Source of the DNA: Anaerolineae bacterium | Lineage (GTDB): Bacteria > Chloroflexota > Anaerolineae > JAFGEY01 | Direction: 5' to 3' | DNA: 7,951 nt | Assembly: GCA_016931365.1 (NCBI GenBank) | Contig: JAFGEY010000141.1 | Location: 1 to 7,951 of the forward strand | In this document: positions 1-4,446 of the stretch, piece after piece | Position numbering within the stretch: the first letter of the stretch is position 1 | Layout: each line of letters opens with the position of its first letter | Notes under the pieces: model-generated | Told to the model about the DNA's origin: nothing | Database searches by the model: none | What the model saw: the letters and a program-made list of their open reading frames with translations, nothing else | Program-made: the position numbers and the translations under genes

Positions 1-6
1 CTTGTG

Positions 7-13
7 AAAGGAG
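7..13 (+). promoter_or_regulatory. Ribosome binding site of the UDG-like gene
   Basis: AAAGGAG lies 6 bases before the ATG at position 20 and supports that start over the out-of-frame ATG at 24. A TGA at positions 4-6 could be the stop of an upstream gene in the same operon, but too little upstream sequence is present to tell. Confidence 0.75.
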
Positions 14-19
14 AAACCT

Positions 20-643
20 ATGCGTGTCAATGACTGTGTCCGATGCGAAACCTTTCCCTGCGCCGACGTGCGCCACGCGTGTTACCGCGTGCCCGACATC
101 GAGATCGACCCTGAAGCAATCTCCGTCATCCTGGTCTCCGAGGCCGCGCCGGAGAATCCCGCCGACTACTATTACGCCGACGACGACCCGTTCTTCCAGC
201 AGACCACGGTGACGGTGTTCAACGACGCGGGGATCAGCGTCGCGTCCATCCGCGACATCCTCGACCTGGGCGTCTACCTCACCACGGCGGTCAAGTGCGG
301 CAAAACAGGCTACGGGATCAAAACATCCACGGTGAATACCTGCTCCACGCTGCTCGAACAGGAACTGGCGCTTTTCCCCAACGTGAAAGTGTTCCTGCTG
401 ATGGGTGACGTGGCGATCAAGGCCGTCAACGCCATCGCCAAACACGCCGGAGAACCCCGCGTCATCCCCGCCGGTTCAACGTACAAACTGCGCGGACCGG
501 CCTACTATTTCCGTGGCAGCCGCGCCTTCCCCTCATACCTGCAAGCCGGGCCGAGTTTCGGCATCGAGAAAACCAAACGCGCGATGATCGCCGAGGATAT
601 TGCAGCGGCGATGCAATTCATTCAGGAGAAAACACATGGTTAA
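20..643 (+). CDS. Uracil-DNA glycosylase superfamily protein
   Basis: A 207-residue soluble protein that I recognise as a divergent member of the UDG superfamily, whose enzymes remove uracil or other damaged bases from DNA. What is seen: an Asp/Glu-rich loop after the first core strand (ILVSEAAPENPADYYY, about residues 37-52), in the place of the GEAPG water-activating motif of family 4/5 enzymes; a central LLMGDVAIKAV strand-helix (about 126-136); and AFPSYLQAG near residue 170, in the place of the HPS/HPA DNA-intercalation motif, with Phe instead of the usual His. Four cysteines (C6, C9, C14, C21) crowd the N-terminus, and metal or Fe-S binding is possible because family 4 enzymes carry a 4Fe-4S cluster. 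The 3' end overlaps the next gene by 8 bp. Substrate and activity cannot be read from sequence; without the His, it may have altered specificity or a non-glycosylase role. Confidence 0.8.
   Translation: MRVNDCVRCETFPCADVRHACYRVPDIEIDPEAISVILVSEAAPENPADYYYADDDPFFQQTTVTVFNDAGISVASIRDILDLGVYLTTAVKCGKTGYGIKTSTVNTCSTLLEQELALFPNVKVFLLMGDVAIKAVNAIAKHAGEPRVIPAGSTYKLRGPAYYFRGSRAFPSYLQAGPSFGIEKTKRAMIAEDIAAAMQFIQEKTHG
624..628 (+). promoter_or_regulatory. Ribosome binding site of the GyrI-like gene
   Basis: AGGAG inside the end of the UDG-like gene, 7 bases before the ATG at 636. It decides the start: the open frame extends upstream to an ATG at 600, but that codon has no comparable site and would add 12 residues absent from the family fold. 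Confidence 0.7.
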
Positions 644-1130
644 CTACCGCATCATTGAACGCCCAGCCTTCGACGTGCTGGGCAAAAAGGGCTGGATCGC
701 CGAGCAGGATGATTTCGACCGCGTCTGGAAACAATGCAGAGCGGAAAACGTGCTCAGCATCTTCGAGTCCCTCACCGGCTGGCAACGCGGCCCACAAACC
801 AACGGCGAAACGTTGGGCATCTCGCGCGTCGAAGCCGACCCCACTGACCGCAAATTCTACTACATGGTCGCCGTCGAAGTCCCGCCGGGCGTCACCCACC
901 CCGACCTGGAACACTGCCAGGTTTCCGCCTCACAGTGGGCCGTCTTCGAGTGTCACGGTAAAATCCCGGAGGCTATCGTCGAGGCCGAGATGTTCGCCTT
1001 TATGGAATGGCTGCCCGCCTCGGACTACGTCCACGCCCTCGCACCAGAAATGGAAGTCTACTATCCAGGCGAGAGTGGGCCAGACTATTACTGCGAGTTC
1101 TGGCTACCGGTAACGCCCAAGACACAGTAG
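636..1130 (+). CDS. Stand-alone GyrI-like / AraC effector-binding domain protein
   Basis: A 164-residue protein with no visible HTH, signal peptide or membrane segment. The layout fits the GyrI-like small-molecule-binding domain (SHS2 duplication): an opening strand with 'IIERPAFDVLGKKG', a helix with 'DDFDRVWKQC', a middle 'TLGISRVEADPTDRKFYYMVAVEVP' strand pair, then 'ASQWAVFECHGKIPEAI', which matches the usual 'aG.YAvf.h.G.....' strand-turn, and a closing 'EVYYPGE...YYCEFWLPV' strand pair. In this family such proteins bind hydrophobic cationic compounds, inhibit gyrase, or hydrolyse small substrates; which applies here is unknown. The start overlaps the UDG-like gene by 8 bp, so the two are probably translationally coupled. 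Its stop lies 7 bp from the stop of the convergent STAND gene, with no terminator hairpin between them. Family assignment is fairly secure; function is not. Confidence 0.8.
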   Translation: MVNYRIIERPAFDVLGKKGWIAEQDDFDRVWKQCRAENVLSIFESLTGWQRGPQTNGETLGISRVEADPTDRKFYYMVAVEVPPGVTHPDLEHCQVSASQWAVFECHGKIPEAIVEAEMFAFMEWLPASDYVHALAPEMEVYYPGESGPDYYCEFWLPVTPKTQ

Positions 1131-1137
1131 CTCACAT

Positions 1138-3768
1138 TTAGAATTCGTCGAAAACCATCCGCGTGCGCGCTACTTCCTGAGGTAGTTCCAGCGCCTCGAA
1201 CAACGCCTGGGCTTTTTCCAGAGCAGTTTTGGCATTCTGCGCGTCCCCCTGGGCCAAGTAGACCTGTCCCAGGGCACGCCAGCCATAGGCGCTCAGGAAC
1301 CGGTCCTGGTTTTGTTCGGCGACCTGGATGGACTGCCGGACCAACTTCTCGGCCTCCGGCAAGGCTCCCTGAGCCAGCTTCACTTCTCCCAAAACGCGCA
1401 AACCATCAGGCAAGGTGCCGGTCTCCTCCTCTTGTACAACCTGTTGGGCAAAGTGAGCAGCGGCTTCCAGGTTCCCCAACCCCAGATGCGCCTCGGCCAA
1501 ATTCTGGGCCGCGACGGCCATGCCCCACGAATCTCCCAGGGCGGCGAAGGCATCCAGGGCTATGGCTGCCGGTTCGAGAGCCTCCCGGTAACGCCCTGCC
1601 AGATTGCACAAATAGGCCCAGTTGACCCCCAGACCGGCCAGGCGGTTTTTGCGGCCTATACGTTCGTAATACTGGTGGGCCTTTTGCAGGTGCGTCTCCG
1701 CCTCGTCGAACCGAGCCTGTCGGGCCAGCAACGCGGCGAGATGATCGTGAGTCTTGGCCTTACCCTCAGTATGCCCCAGTTCTGTGGCCAATGCCAACGC
1801 TGCGATATAGTGTGCCTGAGCCTGCGCATAGTTGCCGCGCTCTTCCTGGAGGTAACCCTGTAGGTTTTCAACCTCGTAGCGCGCTAGCAACGCCTCGCGC
1901 CAGGCCTGCTCCAGATCTTTTTGGCGCATATAGGTCCAGCCAAGGTTACGATGAAACTCAGCCGCCTCACCCTCCAACAACCGCTCCACCGTTTCCAATC
2001 CCTCCCGGTAGGCTCGCGCGGCCTCGTCGTACCGGCTTTGTAACTCCAGCGTGTGTCCCTCCAACCGTCGAGCTCGGGCGGTGGCAACGTGGCTCGCCGG
2101 CCAGGAGATTGAGCGCAAATCTTCCCGGATCTCATCGTACCTGCCGGCCAAGACCCTCAGTTCGCCGCGCAGCAAGACCAGGGTACGGGCATCGTCCGCG
2201 TTAAGTTGATTATGGGATACCTGATCGAACAGCGCCAGAGCTGCCCCGGCCTGCCCCTGGTTGATTTCCTGGGTGCGGTGGGGATACCAGACGTGTATGG
2301 CCACTCCAGGCTGCCCCCCTAGCAAAAAGTGGTACACGGCAGCCGTGTATTCACCGCGCTCTGCGCGTATCGTGGCCGCCTCCAGGTGCAGCGCCTCTTT
2401 GTCCTCCGCCGGAAGCCGGGCGTAGATGACCTTCCTGAAGGCCGGCAACAGCATAACGCCGCCATGACCGTCCCATTGCACCAACCGCCGCTCTACCAGC
2501 CTGTTTAGCGTGCTTTGTTCTAGGGAAGTGGGCCAGGCATCGCCTGGGGCAGGGCGGCGAAAGACAGCCAGCGCCATCAGCAATCCTTGCTCGCCCGCGC
2601 TCAGTCGCCGCCAGACGCGGCTCAACAACGACTCAACGGATGGGCTGCCGGAGAGGCGCTCCAGAGCCTCGGCCAACGGTTCGCCGGAGCGATGCAGGGT
2701 GATGAACATCTCCAACAAGCGCGGGGTGCCCTGTGTGTACATCTGCACCCGCTCCACATCCTGGATGGCAAGGTGGATGCTCGCTTCCGCCAACATCTGC
2801 CGGACCGCCGGCGCCGCCAACCCTTCCAGGCTGTAGTAATGCTGAGCCTCGATGGGCAGTTCCTGGCCGATGAAAAGCATCGGCGCCAGGCCCTGCATGC
2901 CGCGCAAAAAAGCTAGAATCTGGGCGTGGGCCTCTACCTCAGCCGGATGGAGCAAATCGATCTCGTCGAAGCATAGCAGTGGCGATGAGCCATTCAGCCC
3001 CTGCAGATCGTGACGGATCAGCCCCAGCGTGACCTCCGGGTTAACTTGGCCCTCGTCGGCAACCAGTTGGAGCCACGCTCCCGACGCCCCTTGGCGGTGC
3101 AGCGCGTAGCCTAGCGCAAACAGCAGGCTGCTCAACCGGTCGTTCAGGCCGGGGCGCAGGGTGAACCAAAAGACAGGGCGGGGCGCCAGGCAACGGCTCA
3201 GATAAGCGCCCAACGTCGTTTTGCCGACCCCGCTCGGCCCGGTCAGGGCGACCGTCTGTCCGGCGCGCAGCGCTTCCAGACAAGCCTTCACCACGTCATC
3301 ACGCCCGATCAGTTGTGAGCAAGCAGGGGGTATTTCCAGACGCAGGGCCGGATTCAGGCGGCGGACCAGCGTTTCTTCCAAGTGCTGGACGGCCTGTTTG
3401 CGGTAACGGTAATAAGTGGCCCGGGAAATATGCAACTCGTCCTCGATGGCGAGCGAGGACTTGCGCCGGTGTTGGAAAAAACTCAGGTCGAGCACCTGCC
3501 TATCCTGCTCCTCCAATTCGGCGGCCGTATCTCGAAGCAGTTTTTGCAAAGCCTGTCCCCGGGCAACGACCGCGCCCGCGCCGGACTCCGCTCGATCCAG
3601 CAAGTACTGGCCGAGAAAGTAGGGCGCTGCCAGCGGGGAACACTCGCCCAGCCAGACCGGATCACCAAAACGGCTCAAGGCCTGGGCCAGTTGCTCGTTG
3701 AATGCATTGGCGACCGATTCAATTTTTCCCTGAGAGAGCAGGACTTCGTCAGTCGTAGTCGCTTCCAT
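1138..3768 (-). CDS. STAND-type NTPase regulator: N-terminal HTH, P-loop ATPase, winged helix, TPR array
   Basis: An 876-residue cytoplasmic protein. Residues about 87-138 resemble a sigma-70 region 4/LuxR-like HTH ('LDLSFF...SSLAIEDELHISRATYYRYRKQAVQHLEE'). They are followed by LIGRDD and a P-loop ATPase with Walker A GPSGVGKTT (about 177-185), Walker B LLCFDEID (about 264-271) and a GTP motif within TQGTPRLLEMF (about 347-349), the GxP signature of STAND ATPases. A winged-helix-like segment (about 388-453) and a long TPR superhelix (about 460-876; for example 'ALGQVYLAQGDAQNAKTALEKAQALFEAL') complete it. Known family behaviour: the TPRs sense a ligand or partner, nucleotide exchange drives oligomerisation, and the HTH contacts DNA. 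Target and signal are unknown. The frame stays open to an ATG at 3804, but GGAGG lies 7 bases before the ATG at 3768 and the predicted transcript starts near 3825. A second ATG at 3771 is possible but closer to the ribosome site. The gene is intact, with all key ATPase motifs. Confidence 0.88.
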   Translation of the reverse strand: MEATTTDEVLLSQGKIESVANAFNEQLAQALSRFGDPVWLGECSPLAAPYFLGQYLLDRAESGAGAVVARGQALQKLLRDTAAELEEQDRQVLDLSFFQHRRKSSLAIEDELHISRATYYRYRKQAVQHLEETLVRRLNPALRLEIPPACSQLIGRDDVVKACLEALRAGQTVALTGPSGVGKTTLGAYLSRCLAPRPVFWFTLRPGLNDRLSSLLFALGYALHRQGASGAWLQLVADEGQVNPEVTLGLIRHDLQGLNGSSPLLCFDEIDLLHPAEVEAHAQILAFLRGMQGLAPMLFIGQELPIEAQHYYSLEGLAAPAVRQMLAEASIHLAIQDVERVQMYTQGTPRLLEMFITLHRSGEPLAEALERLSGSPSVESLLSRVWRRLSAGEQGLLMALAVFRRPAPGDAWPTSLEQSTLNRLVERRLVQWDGHGGVMLLPAFRKVIYARLPAEDKEALHLEAATIRAERGEYTAAVYHFLLGGQPGVAIHVWYPHRTQEINQGQAGAALALFDQVSHNQLNADDARTLVLLRGELRVLAGRYDEIREDLRSISWPASHVATARARRLEGHTLELQSRYDEAARAYREGLETVERLLEGEAAEFHRNLGWTYMRQKDLEQAWREALLARYEVENLQGYLQEERGNYAQAQAHYIAALALATELGHTEGKAKTHDHLAALLARQARFDEAETHLQKAHQYYERIGRKNRLAGLGVNWAYLCNLAGRYREALEPAAIALDAFAALGDSWGMAVAAQNLAEAHLGLGNLEAAAHFAQQVVQEEETGTLPDGLRVLGEVKLAQGALPEAEKLVRQSIQVAEQNQDRFLSAYGWRALGQVYLAQGDAQNAKTALEKAQALFEALELPQEVARTRMVFDEF

Positions 3769-3775
3769 CATGTGG

Positions 3776-3780
3776 CCTCC
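3776..3780 (-). promoter_or_regulatory. Ribosome binding site of the STAND gene
   Basis: GGAGG on the minus strand lies 7 bases before the ATG at 3768 and 4 bases before the tandem ATG at 3771. It argues for translation starting at 3768 rather than at the far-upstream ATG at 3804. Confidence 0.75.
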
Positions 3781-3794
3781 GGTGCGAAAGGCGC

Positions 3795-3825
3795 AAAGCG
3801 GCACGGGTAAACTTCCCGGCGCTTT
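3795..3825 (-). promoter_or_regulatory. Hairpin in the 5' leader of the STAND gene
   Basis: An inverted repeat with two nested arms: outer AAAGCG/CGCTTT (3820-3825 with 3795-3800) and inner CGGG/CCCG (3815-3818 with 3804-3807), separated by small bulges and a 7-base loop. It begins at about the predicted transcription start and ends 15 bases before the ribosome binding site. It could be a regulator operator, an RNA stability element or a translation-control structure. There is no U-tract, so it is not a terminator. Confidence 0.4.
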
Positions 3826-3831
3826 TGTGCA

Positions 3832-3860
3832 ATCATACCATCGTTTAGCCTGTATGACAA
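3832..3860 (-). promoter_or_regulatory. Sigma70-type promoter of the STAND gene
   Basis: Minus strand: -35 TTGTCA (3860-3855), 17-base spacer (3854-3838), -10 TATGAT (3837-3832), with a TG dinucleotide one base upstream of the -10. Both hexamers differ from consensus at one position and the spacing is ideal. Transcription would start near 3825, leaving a leader of about 57 bases before the ATG at 3768. Confidence 0.7.
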
Positions 3861-3880
3861 CGGTTCGACGTGGCTACAAC

Positions 3881-3908
3881 TTGAGACAAAATGACGGTTT
3901 TTTGAGAC
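3881..3908 (+). promoter_or_regulatory. TTGAGAC direct repeats in the divergent intergenic region
   Basis: TTGAGAC occurs at 3881-3887 and again at 3902-3908, a spacing of 21 bp or two helical turns. The copies lie between the two divergent promoters. Same-face spacing is typical of a regulator binding two adjacent half-sites, but only 7 bases match, so chance cannot be excluded. TTGAGA at 3902 also resembles a -35 element, though it sits 21 bases from the nearest -10. Confidence 0.35.
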
Positions 3909-3925
3909 GCGCCCCCCCGTTCTGA

Positions 3926-3934
3926 TGCTAGAAT
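3926..3934 (+). promoter_or_regulatory. Extended -10 promoter of the small membrane-protein gene
   Basis: TGCTAGAAT matches an extended -10 (TGnTATAAT) with one mismatch. Transcription would begin near 3941, giving a leader of about 30 bases to the ATG at 3972. The best -35-like hexamer, TTGAGA at 3902-3907, is 21 bases away, longer than the usual 17, so the promoter may be weak or activator-dependent. Confidence 0.45.
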
Positions 3935-3958
3935 AAGACAAGAGTCAAAAATCAGCTC

Positions 3959-3964
3959 AGGAGG
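3959..3964 (+). promoter_or_regulatory. Ribosome binding site of the small membrane-protein gene
   Basis: AGGAGG, a full consensus site, lies 7 bases before the ATG at 3972 and fixes that start. Confidence 0.8.
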
Positions 3965-3971
3965 AAACGAT

Positions 3972-4367
3972 ATGCCAAGCTCATACAACGGAATTGGGAC
4001 CAAGTATTACGGAGCATCGGATCGACAGCCGGATGGCTCGTTCGTGACGACAGAATGGGTCATTTTGGTTAATGTCCCGCTGATCCCATTGCGCTCTCAA
4101 CGGGTCACCTACCTCGGCGAATCGCGTGAGGGCAGGAACTCGACTAAGCTATATAACATTGTCGCCGACGTTCCCCTGGACAAGAAGCTGGTTGTGACGA
4201 CCTACATTTTGTTATTGGTACCTTTGCTCTTTGGCTGCATTCTAATGTCGTCTATAGCTGCCGGGAATGATGCTTCGGGAGGCGCCTCTTCGCTGTGCGC
4301 TCCTGTAGCCTTGGCCATGATGGCATTTTGGGTGATTGTATACCCGTTGATCTACAAAGCGCAGTAA
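3972..4367 (+). CDS. Small membrane protein with an N-terminal 'GTxYYG...DGSFVTTEW...PLIPL' domain
   Basis: A 131-residue protein. Residues 9-45 carry GTKYYGASDRQPDGSFVTTEW followed by VPLIPLRSQRV, a pattern I have seen in small uncharacterised bacterial membrane proteins; I know of no assigned function. Two hydrophobic stretches follow (about 73-97 and 107-127), separated by a short Gly/Ser/Ala loop, so it is likely a two-span inner-membrane protein whose N-terminal domain is probably cytoplasmic (no signal peptide; KK just before the first span). Some relatives I recall carry an N-terminal zinc ribbon, but none is present here. Base composition is visibly lower in GC than the flanking genes, which may mean separate ancestry. 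It is the first gene after the divergent promoter region, and 79 bp separate it from the exported repeat protein. It is probably real: the ribosome binding site is perfect and the protein motif is recognisable. Confidence 0.72.
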   Translation: MPSSYNGIGTKYYGASDRQPDGSFVTTEWVILVNVPLIPLRSQRVTYLGESREGRNSTKLYNIVADVPLDKKLVVTTYILLLVPLLFGCILMSSIAAGNDASGGASSLCAPVALAMMAFWVIVYPLIYKAQ

Positions 4368-4446
4368 GGGCCATAGTCCATCAGGGAAGTGTGTGCGCGC
4401 CGATGTGGGATGAGAATTGCCAATATAATTTCAGGAGGGAAGTGCT
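4368..4446 (+). other. Intergenic spacer before the exported repeat-protein gene
   Basis: 79 bp with no stem-loop followed by a T-run, so read-through from the membrane-protein gene is plausible. TATAAT is present at 4424-4429, but a start 7 bases downstream would fall inside the ribosome binding site and no -35 lies 16-18 bases upstream, so I do not call it a promoter. AGGAGG at 4433-4438 is the ribosome binding site. Confidence 0.5.
4433..4438 (+). promoter_or_regulatory. Ribosome binding site of the exported repeat-protein gene
   Basis: AGGAGG, 8 bases before the ATG at 4447, which opens directly into a signal peptide. Confidence 0.8.

Noticed and set aside
1312..1863. 183-codon plus-strand open frame opposite the STAND gene
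   Set aside because: It lies wholly antisense to an intact TPR-coding region, has no ribosome binding site and resembles no known protein.
3769..3804. Upstream in-frame extension of the STAND gene to the ATG at 3804
   Set aside because: There is no ribosome binding site upstream of 3804, the extension contains the hairpin leader, and a good site precedes 3768.
3382..3810. 142-codon plus-strand open frame opposite the STAND N-terminus
   Set aside because: It is antisense to the HTH region and crosses the mapped promoter leader; no start signal is present.
4424..4429. Perfect TATAAT before the exported repeat-protein gene
   Set aside because: The resulting start site would fall inside the ribosome binding site, and no -35 element lies at 16-18 bases upstream.
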